From assembly GCA_002310115.1 (NCBI GenBank), contig DBYI01000050.1, forward strand, positions 1-27,565: DNA of 27,565 nucleotides. Reading direction: 5' to 3'. The position numbers and the translations under genes are program-made. Positions 1 through 7,371 of the stretch are shown here, in pieces (positions within the stretch are counted from its first letter, which is position 1; the number at the start of each line of letters is the position of its first letter). The notes under the pieces were generated by a model. The model saw nothing but the letters and a program-made list of their open reading frames with translations. It did not search any database and was not told the origin of the DNA. The DNA is from Ruminococcus flavefaciens (GTDB taxonomy: Bacteria > Bacillota > Clostridia > Oscillospirales > Ruminococcaceae).

Positions 1-357
1 GCTCTTCTCCGTGGTATCACAAGAGACCAGGTTGAGCGTGGACAGGTTCTTTGTAAGCCCGGCTCAATTCACCCACACACAAAGTTCTCAGGTCAGGTTT
101 ACGTACTGAAGAAGGAAGAGGGCGGTCGTCATACTCCTTTCTTCAACAACTACAGACCTCAGTTCTATTTCAGAACAACTGACGTTACAGGTGTTGTAAC
201 TCTTCCTGCTGACAAGGAAATGTGTATGCCTGGCGATAACGTTGCTATGGACGTTGAGCTCATCACTCCTATCGCTATCGAAGAGGGACTCCGTTTCGCT
301 ATCCGTGAGGGTGGTAGAACAGTTGGTTCAGGCGTTGTTACAAAGATCAACGAATAA
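1..357 (+). CDS. tuf: Elongation factor Tu, C-terminal part (5' end outside window)
   Basis: Frame 1 is open from the first base and stops at TAA 355-357. The 118 residues are the end of translation elongation factor Tu, the GTPase that brings aminoacyl-tRNA to the ribosome. Recognisable segments are GITRDQVERGQ and CKPGSIHPHTKF at the end of domain II, then the domain III signatures GGRHTPFFNNYRPQFYFRT and the terminal IREGGRTVGSGVV. The family is about 400 residues long, so roughly the last 30 percent is present and the G domain lies upstream of the window. Codon use is strongly biased to a few codons, as expected of a highly expressed gene. A rho-independent terminator follows 33 bases after the stop, so the ABC genes downstream are not necessarily part of this operon. 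Confidence 0.97.
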   Translation, partial: ALLRGITRDQVERGQVLCKPGSIHPHTKFSGQVYVLKKEEGGRHTPFFNNYRPQFYFRTTDVTGVVTLPADKEMCMPGDNVAMDVELITPIAIEEGLRFAIREGGRTVGSGVVTKINE

Positions 358-390
358 TTCAGTTCGTGCTGATTTGATATAACGACTATA

Positions 391-422
391 GGCGGTCGTG
401 CTTTATGCAGGGCCGCCTTTTT
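391..422 (+). terminator. Rho-independent terminator of tuf
   Basis: GGCGGTC (391-397) pairs with GGCCGCC (411-417), with one G-T wobble, around a 13-base loop. A run of five T follows (418-422). It lies just downstream of the tuf stop. Confidence 0.88.
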
Positions 423-436
423 GTATAAACATACTT

Positions 437-445
437 TGTTATAAT
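437..445 (+). promoter_or_regulatory. Extended -10 promoter of the ABC exporter
   Basis: TGTTATAAT gives an extended -10 (TG-n-TATAAT, hexamer 440-445). No good -35 is visible, because the position is taken by the T-tract of the tuf terminator; an extended -10 can compensate for this. The expected start of transcription is near 452, about 20 bases before the ATG. Confidence 0.6.
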
Positions 446-472
446 ATAAACAAAAGACAGGAAGGTGACAAT

Positions 473-1384
473 ATGGATCACATTCTCCAGACCGAGAATT
501 TGACGAAGTCATATGGCAAGTTCAAAGCCCTTAATGACTTAACTATAAATGTTCCTAAGGGCGCCATATACGGTATGGTCGGTAGGAACGGTGCTGGTAA
601 AACTACACTTATCCGTATAATAACGGGTCTTAACAATCCTACTTCGGGAAGCTATTCTGTTTTCGGAGTGAAGAATAATGACAAGAAGCTTCTTGAAGTT
701 CGAAGAAAAATGGGAGCAGTTGTGGAAACTCCTTCACTCCATCCTGAAATGACTGCAAAGGATAACCTTATACAGCAGACAAAAGCCCTCGGTATTTCCA
801 ATGAAAAGCTGGATGACATTCTAAAGCTGGTAGGTCTCGCTAATACAGGAAAGAAAAAAGCTAAAAATTTCTCGCTCGGTATGCGTCAGAGACTTGGCAT
901 TGCATTTTCTCTTGTAGGAGATCCCGAGTTCCTTGTATTGGACGAGCCTATAAATGGTCTCGATCCCCAGGGAATCATGGAAGTTCGTGAGATGATACTA
1001 AAGCTCAACCACGAAAAGGGCATCACTATACTTATTTCCAGTCATATTTTAGATGAGCTATCTCGTCTTGCCACACATTACGGATTTATTGAGCAGGGGC
1101 ATGTTATCAAGGAAATGAGTGCGGAGGAGCTTGAAAAGGTGAGCCGACATTCTGTTCATCTCAATGTCAACGATACAAAGCTTCTTGCGGAGGTGCTTGA
1201 TGGAATGGGCGCTGAATATAGAGTATACTCTCCGAATGAGGCGGATATTTTCACTCCTGTACAGGTAACTCCTCTTGTTCTGGCACTTAACGAGAAGAAT
1301 TGCTTTGTTAAGTCCATGAGCGAGCATCACGAAAGCCTCGAAAACTATTTTATGGGACTTGTAGGAGGTGTTCGTAATGGTTAA
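473..1384 (+). CDS. ABC transporter ATP-binding protein, BcrA/LanF-like with E-loop
   Basis: A 303-residue cytoplasmic ATPase of an ABC-2 exporter. Visible motifs are Walker A GRNGAGKT (37-44), signature FSLGMRQ (133-139), Walker B FLVLDEP (153-159) and the H-loop His in ILISSH (191). At the Q-loop position it has VVETPSLHPEM, with Glu85 in place of Gln. This E-loop is known from the bacitracin (BcrA) and lantibiotic immunity (LanF) ATPases. ATG 473 is preferred over the longer in-frame start at 398 because GAAGGTG lies 5 bases upstream and the family starts here; 398 lies inside the tuf terminator. The last 100 residues form the accessory C-terminal region usual in this group. The permease gene overlaps its stop by 8 bases. 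The substrate is unknown; a peptide antibiotic or envelope-active compound is inferred from the E-loop. Confidence 0.93.
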   Translation: MDHILQTENLTKSYGKFKALNDLTINVPKGAIYGMVGRNGAGKTTLIRIITGLNNPTSGSYSVFGVKNNDKKLLEVRRKMGAVVETPSLHPEMTAKDNLIQQTKALGISNEKLDDILKLVGLANTGKKKAKNFSLGMRQRLGIAFSLVGDPEFLVLDEPINGLDPQGIMEVREMILKLNHEKGITILISSHILDELSRLATHYGFIEQGHVIKEMSAEELEKVSRHSVHLNVNDTKLLAEVLDGMGAEYRVYSPNEADIFTPVQVTPLVLALNEKNCFVKSMSEHHESLENYFMGLVGGVRNG

Positions 1385-2123
1385 TTTACTCGCAGAGGGC
1401 TATAGACGACTTTTCAAAGGAAAGAGATTTTATATCGTTTTAGCGGTTATTGTTGGCGTTGCAGCGTTCATTCTTACCATTGTTACTATTCTTTCGAACG
1501 CTTTTGATGACAGTGCTTCGCCTAAGGCTGACGGAATGTTGTTTATGATGACAGGAACCATGCCGCTTCTTATAAGTATCACGGCTGGCCTTCTTATAGT
1601 GCAGGATTTTCGCAACAATACTATCAGAAACAAGATCATTATAGGTCATTCGAGGACGAATATTTACCTAGCCAGCCTAATTGTTTCAATTACTGTAGCG
1701 GTTATTTATCAGCTTGCATTTTGGCTGACTGTAATCGGACTTGGCGCTATACTTATGGGCTTTGAGGCATTTCCTTCAAAGGCGGTATTTGTAAATATGC
1801 TTGTTGCTTTGGCTATACAGCTTGCTTTTACGGCAGTTATTGTTTTCCTTTGCAACTCGATGAAAAATGTAGGTGGATTTGTTATTTCGCTTACAATGCA
1901 CTATATCGTATCCATGCTGTCAGCATTCCTGTTTTTTGTTAAGAGCGAAAAGGTGCAGCAGTTAATAATGGAATTGGTTCCAAGTTATCAGGTGAATATT
2001 GTGGAATATGGATATACCGAGGTTCCGGAACATTTGCCTGTGATATTACTCGCTGATCTTGCAATTTTTGTTGTTGCAACTATCGGCGGTATACTTATAT
2101 TTAATAAGTCGGATCTTAAATGA
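1377..2123 (+). CDS. ABC-2 type permease, partner of the upstream ATPase
   Basis: A 248-residue integral membrane protein with about six hydrophobic segments: near residues 18-40, 57-77, 100-128, 139-159, 170-190 and 221-241. This is the usual size and topology of an ABC-2 permease such as BcrB or LanE/G. ATG 1377 is chosen over the in-frame GTG at 1368 because GGAGGTG (1364-1370) then sits 6 bases upstream. The start overlaps the last codons of the ATPase gene, which indicates translational coupling and a two-component exporter. Only one permease gene is present, unlike the two of LanEG, so it probably works as a homodimer. A terminator follows directly. Confidence 0.88.
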   Translation: MVNLLAEGYRRLFKGKRFYIVLAVIVGVAAFILTIVTILSNAFDDSASPKADGMLFMMTGTMPLLISITAGLLIVQDFRNNTIRNKIIIGHSRTNIYLASLIVSITVAVIYQLAFWLTVIGLGAILMGFEAFPSKAVFVNMLVALAIQLAFTAVIVFLCNSMKNVGGFVISLTMHYIVSMLSAFLFFVKSEKVQQLIMELVPSYQVNIVEYGYTEVPEHLPVILLADLAIFVVATIGGILIFNKSDLK

Positions 2124-2130
2124 TATTCAG

Positions 2131-2157
2131 AGGCTCCTTATATTGGGAGCTTCTTTT
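2131..2157 (+). terminator. Rho-independent terminator of the ABC exporter operon
   Basis: AGGCTCC (2131-2137) pairs with GGAGCTT (2146-2152), with one G-T wobble, followed by CTTTT. It lies seven bases after the permease stop. Confidence 0.72.
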
Positions 2158-2196
2158 ATTTAAACATAAAAATAAATATAATTTGGTAAGTTAACA

Positions 2197-2225
2197 TTGT
2201 TTTGCCATGAATAATCATGTATAAT
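2197..2225 (+). promoter_or_regulatory. Sigma-A promoter of the HEPN-like gene
   Basis: TTGTTT (2197-2202) and TATAAT (2220-2225) are separated by 17 bases. The expected transcript starts near 2232, about 40 bases before the start codon. Confidence 0.62.
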
Positions 2226-2271
2226 GTAATTGGTATAGAATGAGCTGCTTTCAAATCAGGGAAAGGAGAAA

Positions 2272-2781
2272 ATGGTTGTGCGTGATTTTAATTTAGATTT
2301 TTTGGATTTATATAAGAACGTTGACAGTTTCTTAAAAGATGCTTATTCATCAAATAATGGTGTAACTAATTATATTCAGGAAATGGAACGTCAATTCGAG
2401 GATGGAAATAAATATGTCCAAAACTGGAGAATTGATTATGATAGATTAAAGCACATGCGATGGCTAAGAAATCAGTTTGCACATGAGTTAAGTTTTGATG
2501 CAGAAATTCTTGAACAAGAGGATTATGACTGGCTTGATAGTTTTTACAAAAAGTTGTTTTCAGCCACTGATCCGATAGCCTTGCTATATACTGTCAAAAG
2601 GAAACAGAAGGTGAAAGCTGTTCAGAAGCCGCATCAGATGATTAATAATGCTTCAACTTCACAAATTACGCTACCTTCACAACAGCAGACACAGTATAAC
2701 TATTATACATATACGCCAGAAAAAAATGATAAGCCTAAGCGTAGAAGCTTATGGCAGCGTATCATAGACTTTTTTTCATAA
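2272..2781 (+). CDS. Small protein with RN-x3-H (HEPN-like) motif and basic C-terminus, function unknown
   Basis: A 169-residue protein. Residues 1-110 look helical and contain the segment WLRNQFAHE, in which Arg66-Asn67 and His71 fit the R-x4-H pattern of HEPN domains. A Gln/Thr/Tyr-rich linker (about 128-150) leads to a basic tail and a final amphipathic segment, LWQRIIDFF, that might touch a membrane. I know similar short proteins from Clostridia but not a tested role. AAAGGAG lies at 2262-2268, only 3 bases before ATG 2272. The in-frame GTG at 2278 has better spacing and is an alternative start. The gene is transcribed alone and ends 12 bases from the convergent asnB stop, with no hairpin between them. 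Calling it a HEPN RNase would be inference from one motif. Confidence 0.78.
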   Translation: MVVRDFNLDFLDLYKNVDSFLKDAYSSNNGVTNYIQEMERQFEDGNKYVQNWRIDYDRLKHMRWLRNQFAHELSFDAEILEQEDYDWLDSFYKKLFSATDPIALLYTVKRKQKVKAVQKPHQMINNASTSQITLPSQQQTQYNYYTYTPEKNDKPKRRSLWQRIIDFFS

Positions 2782-2793
2782 AAATGGAGTTTA

Positions 2794-4611
2794 TTATTTC
2801 AGTCTTATATCAAATCTTTCCAGCCAGTAGTTCAGTTGTATGAAATAAGCTATGGTTTGCGGCAAATTCATAAGCTGACCGTACCATTGAACATTATCCT
2901 CGTGGTGCAGGAGCCTTTCAAGCTCTTCACGTTTTACGAGCTGTGTAAGTTTCTCTCCTCCATTATCAAGTATACTTTGGAGCTTTTCTGTAACTCCTGC
3001 TAAAAATGCAGGGTTATGGGTCTTAGGATAAGGACTTTTCTTTCGCCACAGGACTTTTTCAGGTAGCCATTCCTTCATGGCTTCGCGAAGAAGTCCTTTT
3101 TCTCTGCCCTTATAGTCCTTGTACTTCCATGTTACATTGTACATATATTCAGCTATACGATAGTCACAGAATGGCACGCGCACTTCAAGTCCGCTGTACA
3201 TAGACATTCTGTCCTTGCGATCAAGGAGGGTCTGCATGAACCAGTGAAAGTTCAACTGTGTCATTTCACGCATTCGGTATTCAAGAGGACTGTCTTCGCT
3301 GAGTTTTTCGGCGTAGTCAGCGGTAGCTCTGTATGCGGAGTAGATGTATTCTTCAGCGTTTATGCGTTCAGCATAGTCATCGCAAAGGAAACGTTTTCGG
3401 TAGGCAGTGCTTTGAGCCCACGGAAAACCGTCCGTCATGCGGATATCCTTATCTCTGTACCACGGGTAGCCACCGAATATTTCGTCTGCGCACTCACCCG
3501 AAAGTGCCACAGTGCCTTTCTTTTTAATCTCACGGCAAAAAATCAAAAGCGAAGCGTCAACGTCTGCCATTCCGGGTAATCCACGAGCTTCAACTGCCTC
3601 GTCAAGAGCTCCTATCAGGTCGGGAGTATCTACAACTGTCCAGTGATGGTCTGAGTTTAGATATTCAGTCATGCATCTAATATACTCGGGGTCACTGTCA
3701 GGTTGGAAATGGCTCTTCTGGAAATATTTTTCGTTGTCGCGGTAGTCTACTGAAAATGTTGTAAGTTGCTTGCCCTGTTTTTTCATTTCCGCAGCTGCAA
3801 CTGAAGATATAAGGCTGGAGTCAAGTCCGCCAGAAAGAAAAGTACAGACTGGTACATCGGATACGAGTTGACGCCTTATGGAGTCAAGAACGAGTTCACG
3901 TACATGTTCTGTGGTTTGTTCAAAGTTTTCGTGTAATTCAAAGGCCTTGAGGCGCCAGTATTCCCAAAGATTCAGACCGTCAGGAGAGTAATATCCGCAC
4001 CATCCGGGTTTCAGCTCCTTGATTCCACGGATAACGCCGAAGCCCAAAGTCCGTCCTGGTGCCATTATAAGTAGCTCAGCAGCTCCGTATTCGTCTATCT
4101 CATGAGGAATTTCTGGATGCTCTAGGAGAGAGGAAAGTTCTGAGGAAAAAATGAGCTTGTGGTTGCTTTGGTAGTAAAACAGCGGCTTTACGCCTATTCT
4201 GTCACGTGCGAGGAACACACGGTGTTCCTTTTCATCATAAACTGCAAAGGCGAAAATGCCGTTAAAACGCTCTACGCAGGAGCTTCCCCACTTTATGTAG
4301 CTTTTAAGGACTACTTCGGTGTCGGAACGTGTGGTGAACTCAAAGTCGCTTTCAAGCTCCTTTAAAAGCTCAGAGGTATTGTATAGTTCTCCATTGTAAA
4401 CTATAGTGTAATTCCCGTAGTTCATGGGCTGTCTGCCTCCGTTTATGTCAATGACTGCGAGCCGTGTGTGTATCAGAGCGGCTTCACGAAACAGCGACAT
4501 TCCACGCTGGTCAGGACCACGATGCAAAAGTGCGTTCTGCATTTTTTCATAGATTTTCATATCTGCACGCATATCTTCTTTAAAGCTTATTGCTCCTGCA
4601 ATTCCGCACAT
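2794..4611 (-). CDS. asnB: Asparagine synthase, glutamine-hydrolysing
   Basis: Converts aspartate, glutamine and ATP to asparagine, glutamate, AMP and pyrophosphate in the cytosol. The start is set at ATG 4611, giving MCGIAG, because Cys2 must become the N-terminal nucleophile of the class II glutaminase domain. The longer frame to 4644 would block it. GGTGGAG stands 7 bases upstream. Glutaminase residues visible are Arg50 (HTRLAV), Asn73-Gly74-Glu75 (YNGELYN) and Asp97 (TRSDTE). The synthetase half has the pyrophosphate loop SGGLDSS (260-266), ALSGECADEIFGGYPWY and the conserved RVPFCDYRI. At 605 residues it is the size of Firmicute AsnB and appears intact. It is a single gene on this strand. 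No T-box leader and no clear promoter were found upstream. Confidence 0.95.
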   Translation of the reverse strand: MCGIAGAISFKEDMRADMKIYEKMQNALLHRGPDQRGMSLFREAALIHTRLAVIDINGGRQPMNYGNYTIVYNGELYNTSELLKELESDFEFTTRSDTEVVLKSYIKWGSSCVERFNGIFAFAVYDEKEHRVFLARDRIGVKPLFYYQSNHKLIFSSELSSLLEHPEIPHEIDEYGAAELLIMAPGRTLGFGVIRGIKELKPGWCGYYSPDGLNLWEYWRLKAFELHENFEQTTEHVRELVLDSIRRQLVSDVPVCTFLSGGLDSSLISSVAAAEMKKQGKQLTTFSVDYRDNEKYFQKSHFQPDSDPEYIRCMTEYLNSDHHWTVVDTPDLIGALDEAVEARGLPGMADVDASLLIFCREIKKKGTVALSGECADEIFGGYPWYRDKDIRMTDGFPWAQSTAYRKRFLCDDYAERINAEEYIYSAYRATADYAEKLSEDSPLEYRMREMTQLNFHWFMQTLLDRKDRMSMYSGLEVRVPFCDYRIAEYMYNVTWKYKDYKGREKGLLREAMKEWLPEKVLWRKKSPYPKTHNPAFLAGVTEKLQSILDNGGEKLTQLVKREELERLLHHEDNVQWYGQLMNLPQTIAYFIQLNYWLERFDIRLK

Positions 4612-4898
4612 AGCTTTTCTCCACCGCTTTTCGGCATACGGCACGCCGTGATTAGAAATTAGTATTGGATTGCTTTAGACAGGTAGTTTTATCTGAAATT
4701 ATTAACACTTTTCATAAGGAAACTGAGATCGTTTAATAGAAAAAAATTTATGCAGTTCTGTGTTTACATAAATTCAGTTGCTATGATTTTTGAATATTCA
4801 TATTAGGAAACATTTGGTGATTAACGGAACTATTTCTACTGTAAGAAGTCATTACTATGAATATTGAATTTACTATCATTACAATATTATATGAAAAT
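4612..4898. other. Gap upstream of asnB with no gene and no clear promoter
   Basis: This AT-rich stretch separates asnB from the pflA terminator, and both genes are on the minus strand. The asnB promoter must lie here, but no good -35/-10 pair with 16-18 spacing was found. There is a short GC-rich dyad (ACGGC-AC-GCCGT, 4637-4648) close to the asnB ribosome site; its loop is too small to be a convincing hairpin. Confidence 0.5.
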
Positions 4899-4922
4899 GA
4901 CCTCTGCCGTGTGACAGAGGTC
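4893..4922 (-). terminator. Terminator of the cca-pflA operon
   Basis: A perfect 8-bp stem, GACCTCTG (4899-4906) with CAGAGGTC (4915-4922), has an 8-base loop. On the minus strand it is followed by ATTTTCAT. It lies 8 bases after the pflA stop. Confidence 0.8.
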
Positions 4923-4930
4923 GTTGAGTA

Positions 4931-5674
4931 TTATTGTTGCTTACGAAGTCCTGATTTTATGCCTGAGATTATGGTTTCCCGAGCTTTTATGGCTTCCGCT
5001 TTTGTAAGAGGCGGCGTATCGCCTAACGGGTATTGGAGGCCGAGCTCGGCATATTTTTGCTTTGCCATGTCGTGATAGGGAAGTACATCAAGGGCTTTAA
5101 GGTTGTTCAGTGTGGAGAGATATTCTCCGAGGGCAAAGAGCTCCTCATATTTGTCGGTTATTCCAGGGACAACGACATGACGTATCCATACAGGTATGTC
5201 AAGGTCGCGGATATGCTCTGCAAAGTCAAGTATATTACGGTTCCCTCTGCCTGTCAGTTCCTTGTGCAGTTCGTTGTCGATGTGTTTTATGTCGAGCATA
5301 ACAAGGTCAGTGTTTTTAAGCACCTCGTCTGTTTTTTCGGTATGTGCAGGATCGAAAACTCCTGCTGAGGTGTCAAGACAGGTATGGACTCCTTTGCTTT
5401 TCGCAAGGGCGAATAACTCTGCAAGAAATTCAGGCTGAGCGAGAGGCTCACCACCTGTTGCGGTTATTCCTCCTGATTTGAGGAATTCTTTGTAGGAATC
5501 GTACTCTTTCATAAGCTCCTCGGCTGTAGTTTCAATACCTCCCGAAAAATCCCATGTATCGGGATTGTGGCAGTATTTGCATCGTAACGGACAGCCCTGA
5601 AAAAATACCACAAAGCGTATTCCCGGTCCGTCTACCGTTCCGAAGCTTTCTGTCGAATGTATCCTGCCATTCAT
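4931..5674 (-). CDS. pflA: Pyruvate formate-lyase activating enzyme (radical SAM)
   Basis: A 247-residue radical SAM enzyme that installs the glycyl radical on pyruvate formate-lyase, which splits pyruvate into acetyl-CoA and formate in anaerobes. The N-terminus shows the family signature STESFGTVDGPGIRFVVF, then the iron-sulfur motif CPLRCKYC with Cys28, Cys32 and Cys35. TGGEPLAQ follows as the SAM-binding GGEP. The length equals that of E. coli PflA, and there is no second ferredoxin-type cluster insert, which argues against activases of other glycyl radical enzymes. ATG 5674 is preferred over the in-frame GTG at 5683 because AGGAG then has 7-base spacing. The start overlaps the cca stop as ATGA, so translation is coupled. 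The lyase itself (pflB) is not in this window. Confidence 0.93.
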   Translation of the reverse strand: MNGRIHSTESFGTVDGPGIRFVVFFQGCPLRCKYCHNPDTWDFSGGIETTAEELMKEYDSYKEFLKSGGITATGGEPLAQPEFLAELFALAKSKGVHTCLDTSAGVFDPAHTEKTDEVLKNTDLVMLDIKHIDNELHKELTGRGNRNILDFAEHIRDLDIPVWIRHVVVPGITDKYEELFALGEYLSTLNNLKALDVLPYHDMAKQKYAELGLQYPLGDTPPLTKAEAIKARETIISGIKSGLRKQQ

Positions 5675-6996
5675 TTTTTGCACTCCTGTTCAGCATATTT
5701 AAGCAGAGCTTCTTTAGTGTTGGGAAGCTTGTCTTCTATGACGAGTTCTAGTAGCTTATGTTGCATTTCGCCTATTTCTGCACCGCTGAGACCTATATCC
5801 ATGAGTTCTGAGCCTTTTACGGCAAGCCCTCGGAGACTACGACATTCGTCATTTGCGATTACTTCCCTGCCCATTTTTGCAAGCTCCTCAAAAAATACAT
5901 TCTCATCAAGTACGAAATCGTTTTTGGCAGAATTATCGCATTTTTTCATCTCTGTAAGGGCAAAAAAGAGCTCATCACCGATACGGTACATCATCTTCTT
6001 TACATCGGATTTGCTGCGGAGCTTTTTGCTGTGATTCGAAATCAGAGCCGTTGCGTAGGATATGGATTTTGTGTCATAACGAAGTTTTTTCATGACTTTC
6101 TCAGTTATTTCTGCGCCGACACGGTCGTGCTGTTTGAAATGGCCTCTGCCTGTTTCGTCAAACTTCATGCATGCAGGCTTTCCGATATCGTGAAAAAGCA
6201 GAGTCCTGCGCATTTTAACGTTGTCTGCAGGGGCAAAGCTTATAGCACGTGCGGTGTGTTCCCATACAGTGTACTTGTGATATGGAGAACACTGTTCAAG
6301 GCCGATACTTGGCTTGAATTCGGGGATAACAGCTGTTATAACGTCACTGTAGTCAAGTAGTATTTCAACGCAGTTGCTTCCGCAGATAAGCTTGTCAAGT
6401 TCATCACGGATACGTTCGTGGGAAATATTCTGCAAAAGATCCTTCATGCGGTGGATAGCGTCTGAGGTGCTTTCCTCTATTTTAAAGTTCAGCTGCGACG
6501 CAAAGCGTACAGCTCTCATAATGCGTAGGGCATCCTCTGTGAAACGTTTTTCGGGTTCGCCGACGCAACGTATTATACCGTCTTTCATGTCGTGAATACC
6601 ATCAAATGGGTCAATAATACAGCCATTTCTGTCCATAGCTACAGCGTTTATAGTGAAGTCGCGGCGCGCGAGGTCAGCTGTGATATCTGATGTGAATTCA
6701 ACGCTGTCGGGGCGGCGGTGATCAGTATATTCGCCGTCAATTCGATATGTAGTAATTTCATATGGGCTTCCATTGCACAGTACTGTGATCGTTCCGTGCT
6801 TTATACCAGTTGGTATAACTTTATAGTTGCTGAATACCTCAAGCATTTCATCAGGGCATGCATTTGTTGTGATGTCGATATCGTTGTATTCCCTGCCCAT
6901 GATAGTGTCGCGAACGCAGCCACCAACCATATATGCCTCAAATCCGTGCTTTTCAAGTTCTGAAAGTACTTGTTCTGTATTTTTATCTGCTTTCAC
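5671..6996 (-). CDS. cca: CCA tRNA nucleotidyltransferase with HD domain
   Basis: Adds or repairs the 3'-CCA of tRNAs from CTP and ATP. The 441-residue protein begins with the polymerase-beta nucleotidyltransferase fold: GGCVRD (25-30), catalytic pair DID (39-41), RRD (111-113) and the segment EDALRIMRAVRFASQL (154-169) of the neck. An HD domain with LLFHDIGKP (His269-Asp270) occupies the C-terminal half, as in many Firmicute and E. coli enzymes. The start is GTG 6996 with AAGGAG 9 bases upstream; an ATG in the spacer is out of frame and stops at once. It is first in an operon with pflA, with which it overlaps by 4 bases. A poly(A) polymerase role cannot be excluded by sequence alone. Confidence 0.93.
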   Translation of the reverse strand: MKADKNTEQVLSELEKHGFEAYMVGGCVRDTIMGREYNDIDITTNACPDEMLEVFSNYKVIPTGIKHGTITVLCNGSPYEITTYRIDGEYTDHRRPDSVEFTSDITADLARRDFTINAVAMDRNGCIIDPFDGIHDMKDGIIRCVGEPEKRFTEDALRIMRAVRFASQLNFKIEESTSDAIHRMKDLLQNISHERIRDELDKLICGSNCVEILLDYSDVITAVIPEFKPSIGLEQCSPYHKYTVWEHTARAISFAPADNVKMRRTLLFHDIGKPACMKFDETGRGHFKQHDRVGAEITEKVMKKLRYDTKSISYATALISNHSKKLRSKSDVKKMMYRIGDELFFALTEMKKCDNSAKNDFVLDENVFFEELAKMGREVIANDECRSLRGLAVKGSELMDIGLSGAEIGEMQHKLLELVIEDKLPNTKEALLKYAEQECKK

Positions 6997-7096
6997 GGCT
7001 GCATCTCCTTCCTTTTAGGCAGTTCTACAATAATATTATTATGCAGGCGGATAATACCGATTCAGATATATTATAAATCAATCATTATTCACTATT

Positions 7097-7125
7097 ATTA
7101 TACATCAAATGAAAGGATTTGGCAA
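7097..7125 (-). promoter_or_regulatory. Sigma-A promoter of cca-pflA
   Basis: Read on the minus strand, TTGCCA (7125-7120) and TATAAT (7102-7097) are separated by exactly 17 bases. The predicted start is near 7090, giving a leader of about 95 bases. Confidence 0.78.
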
Positions 7126-7167
7126 GATATCCAAATGAAAAAGGACTTTTTTGTGCGTTATTCTAAA

Positions 7168-7196
7168 TTGCGTTTATTCATTTAATAGAGTATAAT
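7168..7196 (+). promoter_or_regulatory. Upstream sigma-A promoter of the dockerin gene
   Basis: TTGCGT (7168-7173) and TATAAT (7191-7196) have a 17-base spacer. It would give a long leader of about 170 bases that runs through the repeats and the second -10 below. Confidence 0.55.
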
Positions 7197-7252
7197 AAAA
7201 GTACAGACATTTTATTGGTGACTTAACAAAATTATGCCCAATCATGGTAATC

Positions 7253-7306
7253 TTTAAGCAAATTTAAGTTAATTTTAAGGTTATTTCAAGGTGGAGCCTT
7301 TATAAT
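7253..7306 (+). promoter_or_regulatory. Four helically phased TTTAAG repeats and -10 of the proximal promoter
   Basis: TTTAAG occurs at 7253, 7263 and 7274, and TTCAAG at 7285, a spacing of 10, 11 and 11 bases. A consensus TATAAT follows at 7301-7306, but no -35 is recognisable. The last two repeats lie where the -35 should be. Tandem half-sites at 11-base period replacing the -35 are typical of activation by OmpR/PhoB-family regulators. Which regulator binds is unknown. Confidence 0.55.
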
Positions 7307-7315
7307 CTAACCATA

Positions 7316-7332
7316 GTCAAACACGGTTTGAC
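7316..7332 (+). promoter_or_regulatory. Perfect 7-bp inverted repeat at the 5' end of the dockerin mRNA
   Basis: GTCAAAC (7316-7322) and GTTTGAC (7326-7332) flank a 3-base loop. With a start near 7313 from the TATAAT at 7301, this hairpin would sit at the very 5' end of the transcript. It could protect the mRNA, or on DNA act as an operator. Confidence 0.5.
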
Positions 7333-7371
7333 CTTATGATTGGGTGATATTAAAAAGGAGATTTGATCATT

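Noticed and set aside
3244..3579. Plus-strand frame of 111 codons
   Set aside because: Antisense to asnB, which carries intact family motifs throughout this stretch.
4612..4898. T-box leader upstream of asnB
   Set aside because: The conserved T-box sequence (TGG-N-ACCGCG) and an antiterminator/terminator pair were looked for on the minus strand and not found.
6970..7185. Small plus-strand membrane-like frame between cca and the dockerin gene
   Set aside because: It begins antisense inside cca, has no ribosome site and covers the cca promoter. The hydrophobic look comes from AT-rich sequence.
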